Source: Rothia similimucilaginosa | Lineage (GTDB): Bacteria > Actinomycetota > Actinomycetes > Actinomycetales > Micrococcaceae | Assembly (NCBI RefSeq): GCF_029850875.1 | Contig: NZ_JAOVAM010000002.1 | Span: 124,001-188,000, forward strand | Direction: 5' to 3' | DNA: 64,000 bases | Shown here: in pieces, positions 1 through 8,528 of the stretch | Numbering within the stretch: position 1 is the stretch's first letter | Layout of the letters: each line of letters opens with the position of its first letter | The notes under the pieces: model-generated | The model's database searches: none | What the model saw: the letters and a program-made list of their open reading frames with translations, nothing else | What the model was told of the DNA's origin: nothing | Program-made: the position numbers and the translations under genes

Positions 1-2
1 AT

Positions 3-1364
3 GCGCAGGCTATTCGCCGTAACGGTGGTTTGCCGATTGCTGAGTTCTTCATTTGGAATGATGACTTCGAGTTTTCGACTCGTCTGATTCATCACCGTGA
101 CGGCATTGCAGTGCCTTCCTCGGTGGCTAAGCACCACACGAAGACTTTTGGTACGACGAACGCTGACCCGGGTCCGCGTTTCTATAACGATGTGCGTAAT
201 AAGCTGTGGGTCTTTACCCGCTCGCGTACCCTAAACCCGCTGGAGAAGCTGCTCTATGGTGGCTCGTCGGCGCGTTTGTGGATTTCTACTGTTCTGCGTA
301 CTGATGATCGCCGCACCTACCTGGGGTATTTCCTCAATGGTGTGCGTGATGGTTTGCGTGCGCCTCGCCCGAATGCTCAGGTGCTTGAGGGCGTTTATCC
401 GCTGACTTTCCCCGGCCGATACGGCGTGCCGGCTACTGTTAGCGCCATTGACTCTGAGAAGGCGCGTGGTTGCGTGAGCTCTGTCCCTGATTTTTCGGTG
501 TTGATGAGCCTGTATGCGAAAGAGAACCCCGCTTACTTGGATCAAGCGTTAGAGTCGAATCTGCTGAACCAGACAGTGCGTCCTTCTGAGCTGGTTTTGG
601 TGAAGGACGGCCCGCTGACCCCCGAGCTGGAGGCTGTGGTGGACCGCTGGGTTCAGCGCGCTGAGAATCTGGATTGCCCGCCGATTCAGGTGGTGGAGCT
701 GGCTCAGAATGTTGGTTTGGCGGAGGCGCTGAACGCCGGTCTGCAGGCGTGTTCCTGTGAGCTGGTGGCTCGTGCTGATTCTGATGACCTGTCTGAGCCG
801 ACTCGTTTTGCGCGTCTAATTCCTGCCCTGGTGCAGGGCGGCTACACGGTGCTGGGCTCTGCCATGCTTGAGGTGAATGAGAGCAATACTGTGGTGGAGT
901 CGACCCGCGAGGCGATTATTGATTCTGAGCGTCTGCTCAGCGCGATGGACTCGCGCAACCCGATTTATCACCCGTCTGTGGCGTTCGTGAAGAGCGCCGT
1001 GCAGCAGCTGGGCGGTTACGAGTTTGTACCCGGCGCTGAGGACTGGTGGCTGTGGATGCGTCTGCGCGATGCCGGCTACCGTCTGGGCAATATCTCCGAT
1101 GCGCTGGTGCGTTACCGTGCGGGTGCGGGCGCGTACACGAAGCGCGGGGGAGTGGACGCCTGGTTGCAGGATGTGGCGATTCAGCGTCGACTGTACACCG
1201 GCCACGGTATTTCTAAGCTTCAGTGGGCTCAGAACATGGCGGTGCGTAGTGTGTACCGTTTTGTTCCTGAGCAGGCACGCCGTTCGGTGTTTCGTGCGTT
1301 GTCGTCTTTGACGGCTCGTGTTTCTTCTCGTTCTTCTGGTACCGCATCTGAAGGAGGCATGTAG
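3..1364 (+). CDS. Tandem-domain family 2 glycosyltransferase (5' end outside window)
   Basis: The frame is open from the first bases of the window, so the gene begins upstream; 453 codons are visible. The first ~150 residues resemble the C-terminal part of a GT2 enzyme of the galactofuranosyl/rhamnosyl-transferase type (FIWNDDFEFSTRL followed by an acceptor-side region). From about nt 490 a second complete GT2 domain starts (FSVLMSLYAKENPAYLDQAL), with a metal-binding DSDD motif near nt 776-790 and an ED-W motif (GAEDWWLWMRL) near nt 1035. It probably adds two sugars to a lipid-linked cell-wall or capsular polysaccharide on the inner face of the membrane; this is inferred from the family. Its stop overlaps the start of the next gene (TAGTG), so the two are translationally coupled. 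Donor and acceptor sugars cannot be read from sequence. Confidence 0.8.
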   Translation, partial: AQAIRRNGGLPIAEFFIWNDDFEFSTRLIHHRDGIAVPSSVAKHHTKTFGTTNADPGPRFYNDVRNKLWVFTRSRTLNPLEKLLYGGSSARLWISTVLRTDDRRTYLGYFLNGVRDGLRAPRPNAQVLEGVYPLTFPGRYGVPATVSAIDSEKARGCVSSVPDFSVLMSLYAKENPAYLDQALESNLLNQTVRPSELVLVKDGPLTPELEAVVDRWVQRAENLDCPPIQVVELAQNVGLAEALNAGLQACSCELVARADSDDLSEPTRFARLIPALVQGGYTVLGSAMLEVNESNTVVESTREAIIDSERLLSAMDSRNPIYHPSVAFVKSAVQQLGGYEFVPGAEDWWLWMRLRDAGYRLGNISDALVRYRAGAGAYTKRGGVDAWLQDVAIQRRLYTGHGISKLQWAQNMAVRSVYRFVPEQARRSVFRALSSLTARVSSRSSGTASEGGM

Positions 1365-3322
1365 TGGCTCAGTTGAAACCTCACGCTCATGTGCTGATGC
1401 GGAAGGCTGCTCAGCGCGGCACGATGGTGACGGAGGGTGACTCTGGCACGATGCTGGTGAACCGCCTGTATGAGCGTAAGCCGTGGTGGCTGATTGCGCA
1501 GGCGCTGCTTGATTCGAGCGCCTGGGTTTTGTCGGTTTTGTTCGCCTACATGCTCCGCTATAGTGTGTTGCTGAGTAACGGCTCGGTGTTCGATATTATT
1601 CACCCGGCGTCATTGACGATGACCGCTACGTTGGCTATGGTGTTGCACCTGGCTGTTGGCTTGGCGGGCGTAAAGATTTATAACGGCGTGTATTCGTACG
1701 GTTCGTTTGACGAGTCGTGGCGTGCCGGTGCGGCTGCTTTGAGTGCGGGCGCTGCGTTGACTGCTTTCTCCTTTGTGGATGAGCTGCTGGGTCTGCCGCA
1801 TATTCCGCATAGTGTGCCTGCGATTGCGGGTGCGTTTTCGCTGATTATGATGGCTGGTGCCCGTATGGCGAAGCGTGTGTACACTGAGCGCGGTGCTGTG
1901 CGCGAGCTGACTGGTGAGCCCGTGATTGTGTACGGTGCCGGTTTTATTGGCGGCATGGTCATGGATTCGATGCTGCATGATGAGGAGGCGAAGCTTCGCC
2001 CGATTGCTGTCTTTGATGATGACCAGCTGAAGGCTGGTACCAAGTTCCATGGGATTTCGGTGATTACGACTTACCTCGAGTTGGAGCAGGTGATTCGTGA
2101 GTCGGGTACCCGTAAGATTCTGGTGACGATTTCGGATATGTCGGAGGATTACTTCGAGTCCTTCTGCAACCGCATGCGTAAGCTTAAGGTTGAGGTTCAG
2201 CGTATTAGTAGCGCGAATGCTCGCCTGATGGGTGAGCGTCTGATTACTGCGAGCGATAACGACCTGATGCGCGTGATTCGTGGCGAGATTAACTACGATA
2301 TTGACCGCGATATTCTGCGTTCGTACTTGCACGGTAAGCGTGTGCTGGTCACGGGCGCAGGCGGCTCGATTGGTTCTGAGTTGTGCCGTCAGATTAGTGA
2401 GTTTAAACCTAAGACTCTCATGATGCTTGATCATGATGAGACTCTGCTGATGGAGACGAAGGTTTCGATTACTCACGAGTCGAGCCTGGATGATGACCGC
2501 ATTATTCTGGCTGATATTCGTGAGGGTGATAACCTGCTGGAGATTTTCCGTGACCGTCGCCCCGAGGTGGTCTTCCACGCTGCGGCTTTGAAGCATGTGT
2601 CGGCGCTGGAGGCCTACCCGCAGGAGGCGTGGAAGACGAACTCCCTGGGCACTCTCAACGTGCTGCGTGCCGCGGAGGCGGTGGGCGTGAAGACCTTCGT
2701 AAACGTTTCGACCGATAAGGCTGCTGACCCGAAGACTGCGCTGGGCCAGTCCAAGCGTGTGGCGGAGCGTCTGACCGCGTACTTTGGCGAGAAGACCGGC
2801 AACACTTACGTGTCGGTTCGTTTCGGTAACGTGTTTGGTTCGCGCGGTTCGATTAAGCCGCTTTTTACGAAGCAGATCCTCTCAGGTGGTCCGATTACCC
2901 TGACGGATAAGCGCGCGACCCGTTACTTCATGCTGATTACCGATGCCTGCCTGCTGGTGATGCTTGCCGGTGCTATTGGTCGCCCGGGCGAGGTCATGGT
3001 GCTGGATATGGGTCAGCCGGTCAAGATTCTGGATGTTGCAAAGGCAATGCGCCAGGCGTATGAGCGGTATGACGTGGAGATCAAGGAGATAGGTCTTCGT
3101 AAGGGTGAGAAGCTAGATGAGGCTCTCTTCGGCGGTACCGAGAAGCTGGTACCCAGTGAGGAGAACCGGTATATTTCCCGGTCGAGTGCCCCGGCACTTA
3201 ACCCTGATGAGCTCGATTATGAGCTGTGGATTCAGAACTATCGAGAGCACAGCGGCTATGAGCGTCATGGCCTGGAGCGTGCCCCGGATCCGCGTACTCT
3301 GGCGGATGCACAGACGTTCTAA
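1364..3322 (+). CDS. Membrane-bound nucleotide-sugar 4,6-dehydratase, CapD/PglF/WbpM type
   Basis: The 652-residue protein has the usual layout of this family: four N-terminal membrane segments (about residues 32-160), a first Rossmann-like domain (VIVYGAGFIGG, about 187-197), and a C-terminal extended SDR domain with the NAD(P) motif GAGGSIGSE near residue 330. The active-site block STDKAADP is present. The position held by Met in PglF and WbpM (Tyr in classical SDRs) is Leu here (ALGQSKR). Family members convert UDP-GlcNAc to the 4-keto-6-deoxy sugar, the first step to bacillosamine, QuiNAc or FucNAc units. The GTG start overlaps the upstream glycosyltransferase stop. With its neighbours it would supply an activated deoxy-amino sugar for a surface glycan. 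Length and architecture are normal; substrate is inferred. Confidence 0.88.
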   Translation: MAQLKPHAHVLMRKAAQRGTMVTEGDSGTMLVNRLYERKPWWLIAQALLDSSAWVLSVLFAYMLRYSVLLSNGSVFDIIHPASLTMTATLAMVLHLAVGLAGVKIYNGVYSYGSFDESWRAGAAALSAGAALTAFSFVDELLGLPHIPHSVPAIAGAFSLIMMAGARMAKRVYTERGAVRELTGEPVIVYGAGFIGGMVMDSMLHDEEAKLRPIAVFDDDQLKAGTKFHGISVITTYLELEQVIRESGTRKILVTISDMSEDYFESFCNRMRKLKVEVQRISSANARLMGERLITASDNDLMRVIRGEINYDIDRDILRSYLHGKRVLVTGAGGSIGSELCRQISEFKPKTLMMLDHDETLLMETKVSITHESSLDDDRIILADIREGDNLLEIFRDRRPEVVFHAAALKHVSALEAYPQEAWKTNSLGTLNVLRAAEAVGVKTFVNVSTDKAADPKTALGQSKRVAERLTAYFGEKTGNTYVSVRFGNVFGSRGSIKPLFTKQILSGGPITLTDKRATRYFMLITDACLLVMLAGAIGRPGEVMVLDMGQPVKILDVAKAMRQAYERYDVEIKEIGLRKGEKLDEALFGGTEKLVPSEENRYISRSSAPALNPDELDYELWIQNYREHSGYERHGLERAPDPRTLADAQTF

Positions 3323-3335
3323 TCTTTATGGAATG

Positions 3336-3378
3336 ACACCGGATGCTGTACTTGCATGGCGGGTGTGGTATCCGGTGT
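3336..3378 (+). terminator. Possible hairpin terminator after the dehydratase gene
   Basis: Nine-base arms (ACACCGGAT at 3336-3344 and ATCCGGTGT at 3370-3378) flank a 25-base loop and are followed by TTGCTCTTTG. The long loop and short T-run make this a weak candidate. The rest of the 214-base gap up to the next gene is AT-richer, with possible -10 boxes around 3435-3470 (TAGAAT, TATACT) but no clear -35. Confidence 0.35.
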
Positions 3379-3536
3379 TTGCTCTTTGCGCGGCACTGGA
3401 TTCTGTGAAGGCTAACCCCGCGTTGGTGAATAGTTTTATAGAATACGAAGTAAACATATACTGCACACACATCGTCCCTCAGCCGCGATTCTGGAGCTTG
3501 GTTCCAGCTTCGACGGCGCAATGCCTTGGAGCTGGT

Positions 3537-4808
3537 ATGACCTCCTTTTCTGAGCTATTGAGTATTTTTGCTCTTGCTTTTGTTTTGGGTGCCCTTTTGC
3601 CGTTTGCGGTGCGCCCGATTTTGCACCGCAATAATATGGTGGATGTTCCTAATGAACGTTCTTCGCATACTGCTCCGACCTACCGCGGTATGGGTCTGGC
3701 GACTGCTGCGGCGACTCTGCTGGCGTTTGTGATGGCTACTATGTTCGGCTGGACATACCGTTCTTCTGAGTCTTTGCAACTGGCGGTGACGATTGCCGTG
3801 GCGATTTTGTGCGCTCTTGCTTTGGGCTGGCTGGAGGATATTCACGGCGTGAGTATTATGCGTCGTGCGGGCCTGCAACTGGTGATTGGTGTGCTGGTGA
3901 GCGTAAGCTTTGCGGCGGTGCAGGGCACGAACGTTCTGCTGCTGATTCTGGGCGCGATTTTTATTGCCGGATACATTAACGTGGCGAACTTTATGGACGG
4001 CATTAACGGCATTTCTGGTGCTCACGGTCTGGTGGCTGGTTTGGCTTATGCGCTGACCGGCTGGATGGTGAACCTGCCGTGGCTGGCTTTGGCTGGTGTG
4101 GCTGTTGCTGGTGCTTTTGCGGCGTTCCTGCCGTGGAACGTGCGCCCTGGTAAGAACGTGTTTTTGGGCGATGCGGGTTCTTATGTTTTGGGTGCGGCGC
4201 TGGGTGCGATGGCTGTGGGTGCGTGGTTTGCAGATGTTCCGTTCCTGCTGTCTTTTGCTCCGCTGGTGACCTACCTTGCGGATGCTGGTATTACTCTGTT
4301 CCGTCGTTTTATGGCGGGGGAGCAGTGGTACAAGCCGCACCGTACTCACACTTATCAGCGTCTGACGGATGTTGGTTTCAGTCACCTTGGTTCGACTGCT
4401 GTGGTGACGGGTACGACGATTCTGGTGTGGGTGCTGCTGGCGTTCGCATCTGACCTGTATGCTGCAGGATCTGTGGTGGCAACTGTGGGTGTGGTGATGG
4501 TGGCTCTTGCCGTGTTGGCGGTGTATCTGCGTATGCCGCAGCTCTTTGGCGGCGTGGCTCCTGCTTCTGCGATTGATTTGTCGAAGCATTTTGCATCGGC
4601 TCCTAAGACGAAGAAGACTGTTTCGGAGCCTGCTACTGGTTCGTTGACTTCTGCAACTGGTGTTCCGGCGACTCCTGAGAATGTGGAGCCGACCTTGTTG
4701 CATCCGGAGCCGATTATGCCCGATTCTGTGAAAGATCGTGCGGGTCAGTCCTCTTCTGCTCCCCTTTCTTCCACTCAGTCAAATCAGAACCGTGGGGAGA
4801 AACACTAA
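3537..4808 (+). CDS. Undecaprenyl-phosphate sugar-1-phosphate transferase, WbpL/WecA (GT4) family
   Basis: This 423-residue polytopic membrane protein carries the MraY/WecA/WbpL signatures: VPNERSSHTAPTYRG (37-51), NFMDGING (about 151-158, with the catalytic Asp), FLGDAGSY (about 209-216) and the cytoplasmic HRTHTYQRL (about 268-276), which resembles the WbpL form. Such enzymes move HexNAc-1-phosphate from a UDP-sugar onto undecaprenyl phosphate and so start a surface polysaccharide. The start chosen is ATG 3537 with TTGGAG just upstream; the longer open frame reaching back to 3117 overlaps the dehydratase and lacks family residues. The last ~85 residues are a Ser/Thr/Pro-rich tail not expected in the family. 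The stop overlaps the next start (TAATG). Which sugar it uses is not determined. Confidence 0.87.
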   Translation: MTSFSELLSIFALAFVLGALLPFAVRPILHRNNMVDVPNERSSHTAPTYRGMGLATAAATLLAFVMATMFGWTYRSSESLQLAVTIAVAILCALALGWLEDIHGVSIMRRAGLQLVIGVLVSVSFAAVQGTNVLLLILGAIFIAGYINVANFMDGINGISGAHGLVAGLAYALTGWMVNLPWLALAGVAVAGAFAAFLPWNVRPGKNVFLGDAGSYVLGAALGAMAVGAWFADVPFLLSFAPLVTYLADAGITLFRRFMAGEQWYKPHRTHTYQRLTDVGFSHLGSTAVVTGTTILVWVLLAFASDLYAAGSVVATVGVVMVALAVLAVYLRMPQLFGGVAPASAIDLSKHFASAPKTKKTVSEPATGSLTSATGVPATPENVEPTLLHPEPIMPDSVKDRAGQSSSAPLSSTQSNQNRGEKH

Positions 4809-5374
4809 TGGTTTTTGGACAGCCCAAATCTCAGGTTCCTGTTGAGCCTCTATGGAGGCGCTTGGTGGACGTTCTGTGGTATCCGCCGGCGGAACGTAGA
4901 TGGCAGCAGAAACGCCGCCGAGAGCGTGCTCAAGCAGGTTTGACGGCCTCTTCTTTTGAGAGCCAGGAGCTTTCCTGGAAATTTTTGTTCTATAGGGTAT
5001 CGGCTTACTCTCTGCTGGCTTGGTTGGGCGGTATGATGAGTGCATACCTGTTTGCGGGCCCTGTGGGCGCGCTAGGAATAACTTTGGGCTTTCTGATAAT
5101 CTATATATGCTTCACTCTGGGCGTATTAGTTATGTTGGTTGCTCCCATTTTAGACTGGGGTGTACCCAAATCGCTGGTGGTGAGCTACCTTGTGAAGATT
5201 GCCCTACTTGGTCTGGTATTGATTTTTGTGCCGTTCCCCGAGAGTCTGAGGCACGGTTGGACTCTCGCAGGCGCATGTACCGGTGTGATTCTGTGGATTG
5301 TTATTGAAACGGTCAGCATCGCACGACTGAGAATTCTATACTTCGACACCGATCTAGAAGACCATGGTCGGTAA
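4808..5374 (+). CDS. Small polytopic membrane protein at head of ATP synthase operon
   Basis: The 188-residue protein has a basic N-terminal tail (about residues 1-55, rich in Arg/Lys) and roughly four hydrophobic segments (about 58-80, 85-113, 122-143 and 150-172). I do not recognise a domain. Its position directly before the AtpI/AtpZ-like gene and the F1Fo genes, and its size, suggest an ATP synthase protein I-like assembly or ion-handling factor; this is context only. Its ATG overlaps the stop of the sugar-phosphate transferase gene, so it is translated together with a polysaccharide gene although its likely partner is downstream. Confidence 0.75.
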   Translation: MVFGQPKSQVPVEPLWRRLVDVLWYPPAERRWQQKRRRERAQAGLTASSFESQELSWKFLFYRVSAYSLLAWLGGMMSAYLFAGPVGALGITLGFLIIYICFTLGVLVMLVAPILDWGVPKSLVVSYLVKIALLGLVLIFVPFPESLRHGWTLAGACTGVILWIVIETVSIARLRILYFDTDLEDHGR

Positions 5375-5402
5375 CGCGATCGGTGTTTGAAAGGAAATAC
5401 GT

Positions 5403-5663
5403 TTGGCCGAAGAGAAGAAATGGTGGGACGGAGATAAAAAGCTCCGCTCTACCGGAGACTTGGTATCTGACGGAGGTCTCTCCGGCGCAGTCATGTCGAT
5501 TCTCTATCTGATCATCGGTGTAGCAGTGTGGGGAGGCATCGGTTACCTTGGTGACCTGGTCTTCTCCACTACCTGGCTGGTGTGGGTTGGTGTCTTGATT
5601 GGCGCCGTTGGAGGTTTGACCCTCGTCTTTACCCATATGACCAGGCAGAATAAAGACCGCTAG
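5403..5663 (+). CDS. AtpI/AtpZ-like F1Fo ATP synthase assembly protein
   Basis: This 86-residue protein has a charged N-terminus (EEKKWWDGDKK) and two membrane segments (about 27-50 and 55-77), the layout of AtpZ/AtpI proteins encoded at the head of atp operons and thought to help assemble the c-ring or supply magnesium. It starts with TTG at 5403; AAGGAA lies seven bases upstream. The end of the gene (GACCGCTAG) is repeated 22 bases further on. The role is inferred from position and topology. Confidence 0.75.
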   Translation: MAEEKKWWDGDKKLRSTGDLVSDGGLSGAVMSILYLIIGVAVWGGIGYLGDLVFSTTWLVWVGVLIGAVGGLTLVFTHMTRQNKDR

Positions 5664-5689
5664 GTCATCGAACGCGGACCGCTAGGTCA
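5655..5689 (+). repeat. 13-base direct repeat covering the atpI-like stop codon
   Basis: GACCGCTAGGTCA occurs at 5655-5667 (including the stop codon) and again at 5677-5689, a 22-base period. Each copy contains GACC/GGTC inverted arms around GCTA. It lies in the gap before atpB. Confidence 0.85.
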
Positions 5690-5776
5690 CACATTCATCC
5701 ATGTAGTTAGCATGTCAGTCGTTTTATAGGCAGACATGGGCTCTTGATAGCCACTAGTAGCAAGAAAGGACTTGCT

Positions 5777-6568
5777 TTGATCGAGAACGGGTTGATCCTC
5801 GCGGAAGCCTATGTGCCGCCGACCCCCGAAGACATGCATCTGCCCCCCTTCTTCACCATTGGTGATTTCGCATTCGGTAAGCAGAACGTACTGATTCTGC
5901 TGTCCGTGGTGATTATCGCGGTATTCTTCCTCACCGCAGCACGTAAGCGCGCCATGGTTCCTGGCAAGACTCAGTTCATCGCTGAGTCTGGCTACATGTT
6001 TGCTCGTAACTCCCTCGGCAAGGAAACCCTGGGCGTACAGCACTACAAGCCTTTCGTGCCGATTCTCTTCGCCTCCTTCTTCTTTGTTTTGGTGAACAAC
6101 CTCTTCGGTTCGATTCCGTTTGTTCAGCTGCCCTCCTTCTCCCACCCCGGTAGCGCCTACGCGCTGGCTGGCGTCGCATACCTGACCTGGGTTGGTGTTG
6201 GTATCAAGCGCAAGGGCCTGGGCGGCTTCTTCAAGGACATCACCATGCCGTCGGGTCTGCCGGTGTGGATTTACCCCATCCTGATCCCGATCGAGTTCTT
6301 CTCGAACCTGCTGATTCGTCCCGCAACTCACGCACTGCGTCTCTTTGCGACCATGTTCGGTGGTCACCTGGCGCTGATGGTTGCATCCAGCATGGTGACC
6401 TACATGGTTGAGACCCTGGGCGGCATCGGCTACCTGGCTGCTATTGCACCCGGTGCTCTGGGCATGTTCCTGTACTTCCTGGAATTCATGATTCAGTGCA
6501 TCCAGGCTTATGTGTTCGCTCTGTTGCTGGCTGTGTACCTGCAGGGCTCGGTTTCCGAGGGGCACTAA
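5777..6568 (+). CDS. atpB: F1Fo ATP synthase subunit a
   Basis: Subunit a forms the proton half-channels against the c-ring in the membrane. The 263-residue protein has the family's helices and the conserved block around the essential Arg (FFSNLLIRPATHALRLFATM) plus the C-terminal FMIQCIQAYVFALL segment. I chose TTG 5777 because AAAGGA lies six bases upstream; the open frame extends to a TTG at 5744 but that start has no ribosome site and the added residues (IATSSKKG) are just the translated Shine-Dalgarno region. It is followed by atpE after a 142-base gap. Confidence 0.95.
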   Translation: MIENGLILAEAYVPPTPEDMHLPPFFTIGDFAFGKQNVLILLSVVIIAVFFLTAARKRAMVPGKTQFIAESGYMFARNSLGKETLGVQHYKPFVPILFASFFFVLVNNLFGSIPFVQLPSFSHPGSAYALAGVAYLTWVGVGIKRKGLGGFFKDITMPSGLPVWIYPILIPIEFFSNLLIRPATHALRLFATMFGGHLALMVASSMVTYMVETLGGIGYLAAIAPGALGMFLYFLEFMIQCIQAYVFALLLAVYLQGSVSEGH

Positions 6569-6710
6569 ACTCTCTAGTTTTTTAGATTTTCACGTTCGTC
6601 ATTGGGCGTGAATAAAGCAACCCACACGTTCACTGTGCGGGCTATAACTCAAATCAAACTCTGTTCGGTTCGGGTATGTTCCCGGTCGAACACTGTTGAA
6701 AGGAAAAATA

Positions 6711-6914
6711 ATGGTTGGTTCCATCACTGCGGTTGGCTACGGTCTGGCAGCTATTGGCGGCGGCATCGGCGTGGGTCTGATCTTCGCGGCATACATGACC
6801 AGCGTTGCTCGTCAGCCCGAGTCCCAGAAGACCCTGCAGCCCATGCTGTTCCTGGGCTTCGCACTGGTCGAGGCACTGGCAATTCTGGGCCTGGTTCTCG
6901 TCTTCATCAAGTAA
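6711..6914 (+). CDS. atpE: F1Fo ATP synthase subunit c
   Basis: This 67-residue two-helix proteolipid forms the rotor ring. The glycine-rich first helix ([10 protein letters not shown]), the polar loop RQPE (34-37) and the proton-carrying Glu54 in the second helix ([11 protein letters not shown]) are all present. ATG 6711 is preceded by GAAAGGAA. An upstream in-frame codon at 6696 would only add residues translated from the ribosome site. It is slightly shorter than typical c subunits. Confidence 0.96.
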   Translation: MVGSITAVGYGLAAIGGGIGVGLIFAAYMTSVARQPESQKTLQPMLFLGFALVEALAILGLVLVFIK

Positions 6915-6965
6915 CCGGCTCTGCCACATCCTAAACGACCCATCCCATAGAACAGGATTCCCTCC

Positions 6966-7523
6966 ATGATTTATCTGGCAAGCGATGGGGGAGCGGAGGC
7001 AACTTCGAACCCCTTGATTCCCGACGTCGGGGAAATTGTCATTACCCTCATCGGATTCCTGATCCTCTACTACATCGTTGCTAAGTACGTTGTCCCGGCG
7101 TTCGAGAAGATCTACCAGGACCGTAAGGAAGCAATCGAAGGTGGCCTTGCCAAGGCCGAGAAGGCACAGGCAGAGGCTGCAGCGGCTCGCGATGAGTACA
7201 CCCAGCAGCTCGAAAGCGCTCGACTGGAGGCTCAGAAGATTCGTGAAGAGGCACGCGCAGAGGGCGAGGCAATTATTGCCGATGCTCGCGAGCGTGCAAC
7301 CGCTGAGGCTCAGCGTATTAGCGATAATGCGGCAAAGGCTATCGAGGCAGAGCGTGCGGCAGCAGCAGTGTCCCTCCGTTCCGAGGTTGGCACTCTTGCT
7401 ACGACCCTTGCCGGCAAGATTGTGGGCGAAGCCCTCAACGATGATGAGCGATCGGCCCGTGTGGTAGATCGTTTTCTTGCTGACCTTGAAACCGAGAAGC
7501 AGAACGCAGGTGCGGCTCGGTAA
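6966..7523 (+). CDS. atpF: F1Fo ATP synthase subunit b
   Basis: The peripheral-stalk subunit (185 residues) has a single N-terminal membrane helix (about residues 26-48, IVITLIGFLILYYIVAKYVV) followed by a long Ala/Glu/Arg-rich coiled coil that reaches the top of F1. The start ATG 6966 fits the family. Its stop overlaps the atpH start (TAATG), which matches coupled synthesis of the stalk partners b and delta. Confidence 0.95.
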   Translation: MIYLASDGGAEATSNPLIPDVGEIVITLIGFLILYYIVAKYVVPAFEKIYQDRKEAIEGGLAKAEKAQAEAAAARDEYTQQLESARLEAQKIREEARAEGEAIIADARERATAEAQRISDNAAKAIEAERAAAAVSLRSEVGTLATTLAGKIVGEALNDDERSARVVDRFLADLETEKQNAGAAR

Positions 7524-8335
7524 TGGCAGGAGTATCTACTGAATCACTGAGCAAGGTGGAAGAGGTACTGGAAGCTCACGCTTCCCTGCAACCCCTGAAC
7601 CTGGCGAGCGAGCTTTTCGCTGTGGTTGATGTTCTCGACCACAACGGCACCCTGCGCCGTGCTGTCACCGATTCTTCGCGTGATGCAGCAGCACGTCAGG
7701 GTATCGCTAACACCGTCTTCGGCGGCAAGATCTCTTCTCAGGCTATGGCTGTTCTCACCAATGCGGTGGCTCAGCGCTGGTCTGATGATGCTGATCTGGC
7801 GAATGCCCTGGAGTATGCAGCAGTACTCGCCGTGACCGCATCGGCTCAGTCTCGCGGTGGCGTGGACGCCCTGGACGAGGTACTCAACGAACTACTCACC
7901 TTTGTGCGTACCGTTGAATCCAACACTCAGGCGCAGGAAGCGCTGTCCGACCATCAGGCAAGCAAAGAAGCAAAGAAGAAGCTCGCCGTGGCGCTCGGTG
8001 GCCCCGCCACCACTGCCGAAGGTGTGCTTCTGCTCGAACGAGTTGGCTCCAACCCCCGCGGCCGTCACGCTGCACGGGTAGCCGATGAGTTCGCAGAAAT
8101 CATCGTCACGCGACAGAACCGTTACATTGCGCGAGTAACTAGCGCGATTGCGCTGTCGCAGGTACAGCTTGAACGTCTCGGTCGTGCGCTCAACGCCGTG
8201 TACGGCCGTGAGCTGAAGCTCGACGTTTCGGTGGACCCCGCCGTTCTGGGTGGTCTGCGTGTTCAGGTGGGCGACGAGGTGATCGACGGTACCGTCGAGA
8301 CCCGTATGTCCGATCTGGCTCGTGCCATCGGCTAG
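7523..8335 (+). CDS. atpH: F1Fo ATP synthase subunit delta
   Basis: The 270-residue delta (OSCP) subunit joins the b stalk to F1. The C-terminal signature is clear (ALNAVYGRELKLDVSVDP, then a GGLRVQVGDEVIDGT motif). It is longer than E. coli delta (~177), as usual in actinobacteria, which have an extra N-terminal helical region. It overlaps atpF by one base. Confidence 0.95.
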   Translation: MAGVSTESLSKVEEVLEAHASLQPLNLASELFAVVDVLDHNGTLRRAVTDSSRDAAARQGIANTVFGGKISSQAMAVLTNAVAQRWSDDADLANALEYAAVLAVTASAQSRGGVDALDEVLNELLTFVRTVESNTQAQEALSDHQASKEAKKKLAVALGGPATTAEGVLLLERVGSNPRGRHAARVADEFAEIIVTRQNRYIARVTSAIALSQVQLERLGRALNAVYGRELKLDVSVDPAVLGGLRVQVGDEVIDGTVETRMSDLARAIG

Positions 8336-8477
8336 CGGCTCAAGCTAGCGACGCTGGACCGTTCGTCGCAACGGTGATTTAGAAGATACCTCGGGTAGCG
8401 GGTGCGTTGCATATGCCCCCTTCACAGAAACAGAAGCAGTGGCATTGCCCACCCGTTCAACCCGAATTGCAAGTTTC

Positions 8478-8504
8478 GGTTGGTTCCGTTATCGGAATGC
8501 AACC
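8478..8504 (+). other. RNA hairpin in the atpH-atpA gap
   Basis: GGTTG (8478-8482) pairs with CAACC (8500-8504) and TTCCG (8484-8488) with CGGAA (8493-8497) around a TTAT loop. It lies 24 bases before the atpA start inside an unusually long (193-base) gap within the operon. No T-run follows, so a processing or stability element is likelier than a terminator. Confidence 0.5.
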
Positions 8505-8528
8505 ACAATGAGAGAGCAGGGACACAAG

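Noticed and set aside
3117-3536. N-terminal extension of the sugar-phosphate transferase
   Set aside because: It would overlap the dehydratase by 200 bases and has no family similarity; ATG 3537 has a good ribosome site.
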